From positions 186,001 to 250,000 of the forward strand of contig JAIXMP010000034.1 of assembly GCA_025677815.1 (NCBI GenBank): 64,000 nt of DNA, read 5' to 3'. Positions within the stretch are counted from its first letter, which is position 1. The number at the start of each line of letters is the position of its first letter. Shown here in pieces: positions 24,201 to 36,025 of the stretch. Source of the DNA: Phascolomyces articulosus. Lineage: Eukaryota; Mucoromycota; Mucoromycetes; Mucorales; Lichtheimiaceae. Under the pieces are notes generated by a model. It was given only the letters and a program-made list of their open reading frames with translations, ran no database searches and was not told the DNA's origin. The position numbers and the translations under genes were made by a program.

Positions 24201-27200
24201 TTAAAATAACATATCATCATATAATTCATCATCATCATATTCGGATCCATAGTCACTTTCAGAATAGGATTCTGCTTCATTATCTGAAGGAGGCTCTCCA
24301 GGATCATACATGGCAATGGTTTCTTCATCAAATGTTGGATAGTTCAATGAGGTATTGCCGCCCTCTACACCCAATAATCTTGCAGGTCGTGGCTTTCGTT
24401 TGACCATCGCGCACAAAATATCTTGAGCAACCCATGGAAAACTCATCAACACTTGTCCATCAAAACGATTATCAAATTCACGATCTTGGTCTTGAGCACG
24501 TCGTTGTTCATGTGGATGATAAGTGACATAATAAAAGGCAGAGGCTTTGGCTTCCAATTCTTTTTTATCTTGAAGGAACGTCATACCAGCAATACTAGCA
24601 GCCCCTTCCGTTGTCTTCTTTTTGTTGCAAAATTCAGTTTGATACCAACGCTTTTTCATTCGAATCATATCTTTTCGGGCTTGATATTGGATTTCAAACA
24701 AGCGTTCATTTCGTTTCTTGTGCAACCACTTGATAATATATCCAGACATCATTTCAGCTTCACTGTCCACACCAAAGCGGCCCATCAAATCTCGTAATTC
24801 ACGATAATAGTAGCGTTTCAATCGTCGGGCTAATCCAATATACTTCTCCATCCCCGCTGCTTGGATACGGTCATCATAGAATATACCATGGCCGACTCCC
24901 CATAGTGCTTCTCGATATTCACGGTATTTGATATGATCAATACTTCGATAGAGTTTACCAAGCGCCTTGCGAGATGGATAAAAGAGCTTGTCCTTTTTCT
25001 CCATGAAATCCGGGTATCTTTTGGATGGAATCGTCAACACCATAGGATTGGGATTAGCTGCTCTTCCAGTCTTTGCAAAATCTATACCCATTATATATAA
25101 AATAAAAAAAGTCAAGCACTATTATGAAAGAAAAAATAAGTATATCTATGTGTTGTATCCAACATACAATGGCTTCACAATAAATAATAATTCTTCATTA
25201 TTATTATTATTATTACTGTCATTCACCCTATATCTCACTTGTGCGGTGATTCTATTTGGATAATTACTTATGTTACACACAGTATTGCACCATCCTCTTT
25301 CACATATTGTTAATTATGCTGGATCACGCAATCCTTCTAACGATATCATTCATAGTCTACTTAAATATACTGTCCTCATAACACGCAATCCAAATGATGC
25401 AATCTATATTCTAATATTACACCATAATGTGCAAGTTGTGATAGTCCATCCATGATGAGCACTTTCTTATAAATAGAGAGATTATTTTTTATCTTAATAA
25501 ACTTCAGTTCATTATTTTCGGGTCTCGTTGACTTATCTCGTCTCCTTTTATTCTTTTTATTGATTGATTTCTCTCTGATACAACACTATGTAATAAATAA
25601 AAACGTACCAACAGCCAAGGAATGTAATCTTGCCAACTTGATACAAATTGGATCAAACACACCATCATCAGAATAATCCGCTCTTACAAGATGAGCATTA
25701 GCAATTTGTCCAAGATTACTGCTCTTGATAAAATTGACAAAAATTTTTTGTATATCGTGAATAGTGACCCGATCTACTCTAAGAGGTGCTGGTGCTGTAT
25801 AATCCATTGGGATGATGTTTCGATATTCTCTAGGAGGAAATAACCTTTTATCCCAAATAACGCTATATATATATATATATATATAAATTAAAAAAAAGTA
25901 ATAAAGTGAATGTTTTAAATAGGATAAATCACTCATTGTCGGCTTTACGTATACCAAAGGGTTAGCATTATATGAAAAGATAAATTTTCGTTTTACCTGT
26001 AACAATCACCATCGAGATCACCACCTGAGCACATACTAGGGATATCACGTTCTCCTTTAGCAGGAAACACAACAACATTGCATAAATCCATCAATTGGGG
26101 ACACTCGACAGCTTCCAACATACGAACATCACCTGGATGCAAACTAGGGGATCGATACACCAAACATTCGCCCTTGACAACACGATTGTTGGAATTACCA
26201 TCGATAAACGGACAAAAGATTTGTCCAGGTTCCAGGGTATTCGTCTCATCCAAGACACCCATCAAATAAGCCCCTTTGATGACTGGGATCCGAGCCCGTT
26301 TTCGAGCTTCCTTTAATCGATTGACACGAAAAGCCTCCAGCAAGTTTTTTTATATAAGGATCGCCACTGGCCAATAACCCTGCTTCCACCATCTTAGCCA
26401 TAGAAATAAAAATACCCAACCCATCCGAAATTTCACGTAAAACACGCGAGGCTTCTCTAGGATCAATGAGCATTTTGTCTACACTGGCAATCAATTCTTC
26501 TTGAAGATCCAAAAAGGATTGATCAGGAACATGCAAAGAGTTCAAGATGGTAAACAATTGACGGTTCAGATGGGCACATGAGAAATTGGCTGTGTTGCTA
26601 ATTTCGAGCATTTGATATTCTGTTTCAAATTTGATTTGACTTTTTCGTAATTCAATAGTTTTTGGACTCATGCCTTGATGAACTGTCAAAACACCTTTGG
26701 CTCCACCCAACCGGATTTGAAAAGCGCTAGGGACTCTTGTTCGATTCATTTTTTTGGCCACTAATTGAGCGAGGTCTGGAGCTATCAAGCCTACACCATC
26801 AGAAAAGGTATAGTTATTATGGACAACATCCTCTTTTTTGATGATTTGATTGGGTTCAAGCATTGTGATAGGATGGGTGGATGAAAAACACTTTACAGAT
26901 TGGATGAATAATACAAAAAAATTAAAAATGATGAGTTGGATGAGTAATATATATCTTCATTTTTGTTGTCTATATTTTTTTTTAAAAAAAAGTATCATGT
27001 ACCTGGCCCATACGTGCAGCATGTTTTGCTACCACCTGTTCACTTTGAAAATCACCCATCCATTGACGAATTTTAACTGCATTCCAATCATCAGTAGCAC
27101 AAAAAAACCAACATCCATGAGTTCTCAATTGAGAACTGGAGAAAGCCAAAAATTCATAGTGACGATCACCAATATGAATGCCTCGAGTAATGACTTGATA

Positions 27201-28636
27201 AATGCGCGCAAACAATTTATCGCTGATCAAAAATTTGGTGGATGCGGTATTGACTAAAGGAGCCAAACCTTCTTCCACAAATTGAACACGTAGAAAACGA
27301 TCCCCATACTGCTTGAAATGCCGGATGACCCGGTTTGTCATTTCCGGTTGAGGTAATCCTAGTTGCATTGTAGTAGGTGTTACCATGGCCTTGTAAACAT
27401 AGGCAATATGAGAGCTACGGTGGCGCAGTTTCTGTAATCCAAAATAGTATGGTGGTTTGACGAGGGCTTGTAAATCTTTCAATGGGTCCCAGACACGTAC
27501 ATCTTCTTTGAAACAAATGATCTTGAGTGCTTCAATGGCCACCAAGGGAGGTAAACCACATAGAGTGGCATAAAATTCTTCAGTGAGATTATCTTGATGA
27601 AGACGATAACTGGAGATAAAGCTTTCAAGTGTGTAAACGGCTTCAAAATGAGGAATACGTTGGAACCGTTCCTGATGATTGAGTGGTCTTGTCGTTATCG
27701 CTGGCAATGGTATGGCAACGTTAATCTTGACACCGGGTTCGATAGGACCTCGTGGTACTGCCTTTGTCCTGCAATATGGTACATTAAAGTTTCATAACAT
27801 CGTCGGGTCTTTTGGTTGCCACCGAGAAAAAAATTGACTTGATAGGATGTCCATGAGCCAAGTTGCGCGCCACCTAATTGACGATGCTGTTGTTGTGTTT
27901 GCGCGCCGTCGCTGCGAAAATTCTCATCATCAAAAGACACACATCGTTCCCAGACACTCATGGGGTGTCCATGAACACTTTGTGTTGTACTTTTTTCTTT
28001 CCAAAACTTGCCAGCACATTTAAGCTTCATTGTAAATGCGACATGATCTCCGGATGTATCAAATTGTTCAACCATGATTTCACTGTCCATCAAGGCTTTG
28101 ATATGAAATTCAACTTTGTAAGTTGTTGAGGTGGCTCTCATGGCATAGTATATTGTTGGATTTCCCATTCGGAAAAAGATGGTCACCATCCGTGTCGTAT
28201 AGTTGTAGTTGAAACGTACATTGTTGTTAGTTTTCCAAGGTTCAACAAAGGTAGTGGGTGTACTCATATACCCCATTGAGAAGGATTCCCCATAGACTGT
28301 ACTTGATTGACGAGGGTGGGCTGAGCGAGATTGAAAATTATTCATATTTCGACGTTGACCGGATGGAGCACGATTAATCATGGATAACTGTTGAATTGAC
28401 CGTATCATGTCTTCACTAACAATGAGATCTTCTGACCGCACTCCTTCACCCAAATACGCACGATTATTATTGAATAACGCCATGATTTCAACCCAATCAC
28501 GTAATTGTTTAATATGAATGAAAAGGAAGGATAAAAAAAGATAAAGAGAGCTTTTTGAAAGTATGTATCCAATTTTTTGATTGAAATCCATTCCATCGAT
28601 TCGTGGTATTTCATAAAAAAGGCAAGTCCCGGCCAT
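24201..28636 (-). CDS. RNA-dependent RNA polymerase of the RNAi pathway (one frame break)
   Basis: Copies single-stranded RNA into dsRNA for Dicer; eukaryotic QDE-1/Rdp1/RDR family. Minus-strand exons: 27799-28636, 27003-27757, 25997-26890, 25609-25862 and 24201-25081; about 1206 residues if the break is repaired. Landmarks in order: GSWTSYQVNFFLGG, ARMGQ/CFSSTHPI (split by an intron), YTFSDGVGLIAPDLA, RLGGAKGVLTVH, ARIPVIKGAYLMGVLDE, LEPGQIFCPF, the catalytic loop CSGGDLDGDCY (DxDGD metal site), WDKRLFPP and AVDFAKTGRAA, ending in an acidic tail (YSESDYGSEYDDDE). Phases agree at every junction except inside exon 25997-26890, where a T7 run at 26345-26351 carries one base too many; six would give DPYIKNLLEAFRVNRL. 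The first intron (27758-27798) is only 41 nt. The start ATG at 28636 is the first in the open frame. Mucoralean genomes usually hold several such paralogues. Confidence 0.9.
25865..25886. repeat. (TA)n microsatellite in an RdRP intron
   Basis: Alternating TA tract just upstream, in gene sense, of the acceptor of the exon 25609-25862. It forms the end of the intron pyrimidine/AT region. Confidence 0.8.
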
Positions 28637-29165
28637 ATAAACAAAACCACAATCAAACTTTAATCAAAACCTGTTTCTTCATCATGAGTCAAACAAAGAA
28701 AAAAAAAGATAGAGAAAGAAAAAAGGAAGAGTTTATATAAAAATAATAAATAAGATAATGTAGATGATATATAATAAAATAAGAGAGAGAGAAAGAGAAT
28801 AATAATAAAAATAAGGTAGAAAAAATGAAAGAGGATGATGATGATATTCACAAAATAAAATAAGAGGAGAAGAAATGGTATATAAAATGAACGAGGATGG
28901 TAGCAGTAGTAGTAATAGTCGTTGTAAAGGGTGTCATTAAGAAAGAGGATGAGATGAAATAATAATAATAATTAAATAACTAAAATATATATATATATAT
29001 ATATATATATTGGTTCTTTTGATTATAATATAAATTTCATCACATGGGAATCTCATCGAATGAATAAGCTGAAGACTATATACATAGAATATTATAGATA
29101 GTAGGGTTAATATCTATTGGATGGTGATGATGATGATGATGATGAAAATAGTACATTATACAGGT
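28637..29165. other. intergenic with microsatellites
   Basis: 529 bp between the start of the RdRP gene and the stop of the LRR gene, both on minus. It holds purine-rich low-complexity sequence (28680-28880), an (AT)13 tract near 28985-29010 and a (GAT)n tract at about 29121-29144 close to the LRR gene 3' end. No gene seen. Confidence 0.6.
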
Positions 29166-30804
29166 TTAGGAATAAGCTCTTACTATTGAAACATTGGAAC
29201 TACGTTTATCTGTTGTGGATGTTGTCGTTGTACCCGTTGTTGTGGAAGCAGGACTTGTTAACTTGTTCTTGCTATTACCATGATGATTCCCTGGATTTGG
29301 ATAACTTGAAGTAACTACTAAAGCATCATCATCATCGTGTGACCTAGGCGATGAGGAGGACGAAGAGGACGAGGAGAGTGTTGATGATGAGGAAGTACCG
29401 TTCAATGCATCATCCACTTCTATTTCTGATGCTTCATCTGTTTCATCCTCTACCTCTTGAAGTTTTTGGGGTGAATAGTATAAACTATCTTCATACGATC
29501 GTTGCATATTTCGTGTACATACGGCTACAATATCATTTTGTAATTCGGCCATTTCGACATCGTTTGGCTAAATGATCATTTAAAAAGAGTATATATCATT
29601 AGCCATTATTACACTCAAAAAAAAAGAGAGAAATCTCGGACCAGCTTTTCTTCTTACCGGTATATTAATGTCCAAAAATGTCAATGTATGGTTCATCTTG
29701 ATCGATATCGATAATGCTAATACACCTGCCATGGTGATTTGTGGATTACGAGATAAATCTAAACGAGATAAAGTCGAGTTTTCGGGTAAACATTCTGCGA
29801 GAGCAATAGCAGAACTTGAATCTAATTCAGTGCCTGCTAAGTTTAATTCTCTTAAAAAGTGGTTTCTTGATAATGCTGTTTTAATGCTTTGAATCTAATT
29901 AATTATTATTATTTTTTCAGTATTAGTAACAATCACTTCTCCCTTCTCTTCATTCACCCCTTAGTACTCCCAAAAAAATCATCATCATCATTCTTTCCTC
30001 CCCCTCCCCCAATCTCCTCCTTTCAAAGAACAATAATAAATAAATAATTCATTACTCCTTCATCTGATTTAATTCCAATTGGATTATCCGAAATATCGAG
30101 CACTTGTAAATGATGGTTTGATAGCTAATATAACATAGAATTTATGATGCATGAGATAAATCAATTATAAAAAAAAAGAGCGAGGAAAAAAAAAACGTTG
30201 TTGTCAAATTCCACCAATCCATGCCATACAATAAAAAAATTGGGCTTACCAATGCTTCTGCCAGTTTAGCACATTCATTTGCATAGATTTGACAATCCGT
30301 CAATATTAAATGAGTTAAGGAACGGTTATTATACAATGCTTGGGCAATAGAGACAACAGCTTGTTGTAAATAATTGCCTGTTAAATCCAATTGTTGAATG
30401 CCTCGTCGTGGATATTGTCCATTGGGAGGTTGTTGCCAATACATTTCAATAGGTTCATCATTGATTAACATGGCTGCAATCCAAGGTGCTGCATTGTAAG
30501 AAATACGGTTGTGTCGTAATGATAAAGTATTTAAAGAGACAGACTGACGGACTCCTCCAGCAAGAATTTCAATCAATGGTGCTTTTAATGAACAATGATC
30601 CAAGAATAATGTTTGTAATGAAGGTGCAATATGAATGGCATGAGAAAGGTAACGTAATGCTCGTTTATCGGGTGTTGTTCGAGATAAATCAACGGTTTTA
30701 ATTGCTCTTGACTATATATCCATAAGATTGTTAGTTAGTTTTTCTCGGGATGAATGATGTAGATATGTATATCAAGAGAAAAGAAGACATTGGTTCTTTC
30801 TATT

Positions 30805-30839
<35 letters not shown>

Positions 30840-31948
30840 TGACTAATATAAATAGAGATATATTTAAAACCATCTGCTTTGAATGAATTCCCAGCAAGTT
30901 TTAATTCAAGGAGTCGATCTGTGATCAACAGACTATGAAGCAATATTCGGATTGTCTATTTTAAACCAATAATATGGATTAGCCACTTTTTTTATTCTTG
31001 TCAAACCTTCACACACAAAACCAAAAAGATCACTCTTTTCTTTTGCCCCTGTTGTACTACACACTGTGATGGTATATATATATATATAATATAATAATAT
31101 AATATGTTATACATATACAGCGACACACACAACACTAATAATAAACACATGTGTCTTGTCTCCATTTTCTGATAGATAAAAGAGTTTTTTTTAGGATAAT
31201 ACTTTACTTCATCGTTCATGCCACAATTAGAAAGATCGAGACTGCACAGACCACAATCTAACATGAGAATATCTGCAATCGGTCCTGCGTATCTTGAATC
31301 GATCATTTGATTTGCCAAGTTAATTGTCGTCAAGTTTGAGAAGCTTCTTTGAAGTGAAGGTTTTTTTTTATAATAATGATATTAATAATTCATGAAAATG
31401 ATTTGTTCTTGATTTTAGTATTTCCAATATCCAAATTCTTCTTTGATCATAACAATAAAATAAACTAGAAAGTTGTCTCTTTTTTTTTTGGTTTCCACTC
31501 ACCAACTAGAACGTAATAAATCCATAAAACTATCCAGTGGTTGTTCTTCTCGTAGTCGACAAGCTCTTTCATAATATTTTGGTAATTCTCTACACGAAAA
31601 CTGATTCTTGTCTTGTGCCTCTTCCTCTTGGTCAATGACATTCTCTTCTTGTTCTTCTTCAGGAGGTTGTAATGAGGATGATTGTGGACTCAAGTCTGCT
31701 AAAATGTCATCTGTTGGGCTATTGTTATTATAAAGGATATATTCGGTGGTAAGTTTTCTAACAGAGAAAGTCACTCGTTTCAGTTCTTGTCTCGGCAATG
31801 CAGGAACCGCATAAGGATCGTCTGTGGATGAATAAAGTTTGGATTGAATACGAGTTAACCATGAACTGGTGGATCCTGTTGAAGTCACTGAAGGTGGTTT
31901 TTTGGCTGGTTTTTTTAAAATGCCTTTATTGCTGGAACGACTCGCCAT
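29166..31948 (-). CDS. RNI-type leucine-rich repeat protein with PP1-docking motif (PPP1R37-like)
   Basis: Probable regulatory subunit of protein phosphatase 1. Seven minus-strand exons: 31503-31948, 31208-31343, 30839-30955, 30250-30711, 30056-30124, 29658-29894 and 29166-29567, GT-AG with matching phases, 622 residues. The N-terminus is basic and disordered (MASRSSNKGILKKPAKK) and contains KRVTFSV, a textbook RVxF PP1-binding motif, at about residue 58. RNI-like LRRs follow from about residue 140 to 480 (LTTINLANQMI, LCSLDLSNCGM, LLELKLAGNSF, LNTLSLRHNRI, IQQLDLTGNYL, LTHLILTDC, LQVLDISDNPI, LRELNLAGTEL, LSRLDLSRNP). The tail is Ser/acidic (a run of serines then DDDD). The order RVxF then LRR resembles animal PPP1R37; orthology is inferred. 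The start was taken at the ATG directly before the basic tract; an in-frame upstream ATG would add an improbable Phe-rich leader. Confidence 0.8.
30806..30836. repeat. 31-nt T homopolymer in an LRR-gene intron
   Basis: Uninterrupted T run (A run in gene sense) placed directly after the donor site of the exon ending at 30839, so the 5' part of that intron is gtaaaa followed by poly-A. Confidence 0.95.
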
Positions 31949-32157
31949 TTTTTTAATATTAAAAAAAAAGAAAAGAGAGAGAGAGAAAAAAAAAAAGAAT
32001 AGAATAAAAAAAAAAAGGTCCCGCAACCAACACTTGCTACAGGTGCAAAACTCAATCAATTAAGGACTTGTTCCTATTATGGTATAAACTGAATGAGAAA
32101 GTGTTTTAGCTTTTTTTTTTCTTGCTTCTGTGTAAATATTTTTTTTTTATTTTATTT
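31949..32157. promoter_or_regulatory. 209-bp bidirectional promoter
   Basis: The start codons of the LRR/PP1 gene (-) and of the isopentenyltransferase gene (+) are only 209 bp apart. The space is rich in A and T tracts (31963-32016, 32110-32157), which commonly exclude nucleosomes in fungi. Confidence 0.6.
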
Positions 32158-34392
32158 ATGCGTCGAATCGCAACCATCATTGGTACAACAGGTGTTGGTA
32201 AATCACAACTTGGGGTTGAACTATGTAAAGCGTTACATGGTCAAGTGATCAATGCTGATTCTATGCAGGTAAAAAAATATAAATAGACTCGCTCTTTTTG
32301 TTGTCCAAGAAAAAAAAAGTTTGACATGAGATCCTTCTTATTATTAGGTTTATAAAGGTCTCGATGTCATTACAAATAAAATGCCAATACATGAACGACA
32401 AGGTATTCGACACCATTTAATGGACTTTTTAGAACCTGAAGAAGAATATAAAGTAACCGAGTTCAAGCAGGATGCCACCGACTGTGTATGTTGATCAATG
32501 GATGATTTTTATCTCAACAAAAAAAAAGCTGTCAACAAAATATATTGAATATATGGATTCACATAAACTTATACCTATTCTATGGATAGATTGAAAAATT
32601 AAGTAATGATCAACAATTCCCAGTCATTGTGGGTGGAACCAATTATTATATTCAATCACTACTTTGGCATAATATGCTCATTAAAGATAATCATATTGAA
32701 CAACAACGATCGCCGTCACCTGAGCCGGCTACTTCTCCCGAGTTGGAAAATTTGGATACAAACGAATTACATGCTCGATTACAAAAATTTGATCCTATCA
32801 TGGCGAATCGATGGCATCCTTCGGATCGTCGAAAAATCATGAGAAGCTTGCAGGTAAGAAAGAACATGAAACAAATTGCTTTTTTTTTTGTTTATATATT
32901 TGAATTTAATTTTCATGCATGAAAATTTCTGTAAGATATATTATCAAACGGGTCGACCACAAAGTGAAATTATTAAAGAGCAACAAGAACATCATGATAC
33001 TCATGGAATGCAATCAAGGTAAGGTTTTTAATATTAGGTAGCGTTTGAGAATTAGGTTATTCATGGGATATGCTTTATTTAGATTTAAATCATTGATATT
33101 TTGGCTATATGCCGAACCAACGAAATTGAATCCTCGTCTGGATGAACGTGTAGATAAAATGATTGAGGTAAACTCTTTTTTTTCAATTTATCTATGTATA
33201 TATATATGTATGAGAAATGAAAAATGAATCGGACCATCCTAACCATTGTGGCCATACGTGTGTGTTTTTTTTCATATATTAGACCGGTCTTTTTGACGAA
33301 ATCAAATCTCTAAGAAATAAGGTTGTGGAGGGCAATGTACAAATACCAGGACAAGATTTGGAAAAATATCAACGTGGATTATGGCAGGCTATAGGATATA
33401 AGGAATTTGATCCTTATTTTACAGCAATTGAAACAAATGATACATCTGAACAAGGTATACATTGTTATTTGAATTGTAGATCGAGAGTCAGTCGAATCGA
33501 AGGGGTTTAGGGAAGGATCAGTTGCAGTGGACAAAATAAGAAATATTAAAATAATAACAATAATTTGATTCTTAGAACTTGAAAAGATTCGAAAAGAATG
33601 TACAGAACGTATGAAATCAGCTACGCGACGTTATGCGAAACGTCAAGTTCAGTGGATCCGAAATAAACTATTACCTATTGTGAACAAATCAGAGGATGTG
33701 GATATCTTTCTTTTGGATGCAACAGGTAATTTGAATATAAATGTAAAAGAAAAAAAAACTTAATATAGAGATATACTCAAATCAATGGATTGGATTGAAA
33801 TAATAGATCTTGATGCCTGGGATAGCAATGTTCGAAATAAGGCAATTGATATAGCAACAGGTAGGATTTCACGCATCTTTTTTTTTTTCCTTCCCTTACT
33901 TACATTATATTTGTATAACTTACATTCCTCTATAACTTAAGCATTTTGGGAGAATAAACCCCTACCGGATGCGACATCGCTCGGATCAGTAGCTGCATCT
34001 TTACTTTCACCCTCTTCAAAAACAATGGAGTAAGTTATATTATTACATGTTACTGTTTAACTTGCTCCTGCTGCTGCTCCTGAAAATCTTAATGGCTGTG
34101 TGAGAATATTTTTTATAGTTCCCAAACGCGCGTATTAACTTGGCAAAAGCATACTTGTCATACATGTCGTACACAAACGGGTGAACCTCTCATTCTTCAT
34201 GGCGATCTCGAATGGAAACAACATGTCACAAGTCGTTCCCATCGTAAAGGTCTTAAACGTCGGAGTAATGACATTGAACGAGCCAAAAGAATGAAAAATA
34301 ATGATTCAACTGCTTCTCCTCCTCTCACAACAACAACGGCGGAAGAAACGACTGTCACTTCTCCTTCCTCTTCATCTTCCTCCTCCTCGTGA
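32158..34392 (+). CDS. MOD5: tRNA dimethylallyltransferase (Mod5/TRIT1)
   Basis: Transfers an isopentenyl group from DMAPP to N6 of A37 in tRNAs reading UNN codons; acts in cytosol/nucleus and mitochondria. Ten exons: 32158-32268, 32348-32485, 32590-32853, 32936-33018, 33083-33167, 33283-33454, 33576-33725, 33807-33860, 33942-34029 and 34119-34392, all GT-AG and in phase, 472 residues. Seen: P-loop GTTGVGKSQ (residues 9-17), the DSMQVYKGLDVITNK substrate loop, HHLMDFLEP, VIVGGTNYYIQSLLW, and DRRKIMRSLQIYYQTGRP. A C-terminal C2H2 matrin-type zinc finger is also present: CHTC near residue 390, HVTSRSHRKGLKRR further on. The tail ends in Ser repeats. Length fits yeast Mod5 (428) and human TRIT1 (467). 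Many very short exons (54-172 nt). Confidence 0.95.
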
Positions 34393-34424
34393 TGATAAAC
34401 CTTAAATTCAACATTATTTACCAT

Positions 34425-34435
34425 AAAAATGAAAA
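34425..34435 (-). terminator. Pol III terminator of tRNA-Gly
   Basis: On the minus strand, T4 at 34432-34435 and T5 at 34425-34429 follow the tRNA 3' end by 6 bases, as expected for RNA polymerase III. Confidence 0.8.
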
Positions 34436-34441
34436 TAGAGC

Positions 34442-34526
34442 TGCTTACGCTGGGGATCGAACCCAGGATCACTGCTTTTCACCTATTTCATGGGAGAGCA
34501 GAGTCTTACCACTAGACCACGCAAGC
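34442..34526 (-). tRNA. tRNA-Gly(CCC) with a 13-nt intron
   Basis: Read on minus: acceptor GCTTGCG pairs with CGTAAGC (one G-U), discriminator A; D arm GTCT/AGAC; anticodon stem CTGCT/AGCAG with loop CT-CCC-A, then a 13-nt intron (tgaaataggtgaa) after position 37 and one loop base; T arm CTGGG TTCGATC CCCAG. 85 nt in all, 72 when spliced. A-box TGGTCTAGTGG and B-box GGTTCGATCCC match Pol III consensus. It lies antisense only 49 bp beyond the MOD5 stop codon, inside its probable 3' UTR. Confidence 0.93.
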
Positions 34527-36025
34527 CAATTTTGTGATTTTTTTTTGTTGAACTGTTGTGCAAGGTTATTTATCTTTATATTTATTATTATATCATTTTT
34601 ATGATTATCACCTCTACTTCTTGTATGTATTCATTTTAATATAATAAACAAAACTTCAGCTGCACAATATTGTAAATAACCATTATAAAACAAAGATTAA
34701 TTGAATAGTTAAAATATTTTATAAAAATCATTATAATATTAACTTTAATTAAGAGGAGAATATCTCTTAATATAGTTTTATTAATAGTTATTTTAAAAAT
34801 TATATTATAGTATTTGTTCTTCATCATAATTATTATTTATTCTATTATAGATATCCAATTACTCAAGTATGTAATTCTATCTAATTCCAGATATTTCTTT
34901 TGTTATTATATAATATACCTTTAATAGATGTAGTATTGCCCTATTTACTAATTAATTGATTCTTTTATATTCTATATTTTATCTTTCTTTAATATTCTAA
35001 GTTATTATTAATAAAGAATAAATCAAATGTAATATAGTATGTTATTGGTTTTTATATATATATTATTATAGGATAATATTTAACTAATAAATAAGTAAAT
35101 TATCTATTATGGTAGTTCACTATACTATTAATCTTTATATAGAAATTAATAATTGTTAGTATCATATCATCTTGGATCATTATAGATTTAATTTTAATCT
35201 AAAAATGTACTTTTCTTCTCTCTTATTTATACATCTTTAATGGTAAGTCTTTTAATAGGAAAAATATTATGTAGGTAATCAAATCTTGTTTCTTTATAAA
35301 AATTATATCAAGATAAACTATAGAAGATATAGATGCTTACTGTTGTTTTTTATATAATAGAGCAGAGTAGCAGAAATTCTATCACAAAGAAATTCTAAAA
35401 ATGGATTTAAAATTGACGTTTGGATTAATCAGGTAAAGTATTAAATGAAAGAGAAAAAATTAGTATATGGCCTTATTAAATCTTAATTTTTGCCTAACAT
35501 ACTTCTATAGGGGTTCATGAAAAAGGAATATAGAGGAAAAATCAAGAGCGTATGACAATGATTCTTGATGGCTATATGGATTAACTTGTGCCTGTGAATG
35601 GGTGTGTTATCTATCACGATAATACATATGATGCATTTCAAGCATTTCTAGTGTTAATGCTATCTCTACTACAAATAACAAAAAATAGGTTATAATATAA
35701 ACCAACAACAGTTTTAGTAATAATGTTTACTATGGCAGTATCTAAAAACAATACCCATTTACTCATCAGGTCGGTTCTAGGAAAGTAATGATAATCGAGT
35801 TTGAAAAGTAACAGGTCATTCACGTTGGGACATTGTTGTTACTGGCAACAATAATTCCCATGTTGTTTCTATGTTACCAGTAACGATACTTTTTGAAACC
35901 CCTACACAGCGCTACTTCTACTACCTTTTAACTGCATTGCTTTACTTTTAATTTACACGCATAACGTAAGCTATTCAACAAAACCAATTGGAAGAATTAC
36001 TGGTGACAGTAATAGACAAGAATGA
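34527..36025. other. AT-rich gene-poor stretch
   Basis: 1.5 kb of very AT-rich DNA. A short coding-like frame (AEILSQRNSKNGFKIDVWIN, about 35366-35432) ends at a GTAAAG donor-like site and may be a relic exon. The remainder shows no gene, RNA or repeat copy. Confidence 0.5.

Noticed and set aside
25270..25455. 61-codon frame on + within the RdRP intron
   Set aside because: Antisense in a long intron, no recognised motif; noted only as part of the intron oddity.
26345..26357. Programmed frameshift at the RdRP A-run
   Set aside because: The needed shift does not match a -1 slip on X XXY YYZ; a one-base length error or mutation is simpler.
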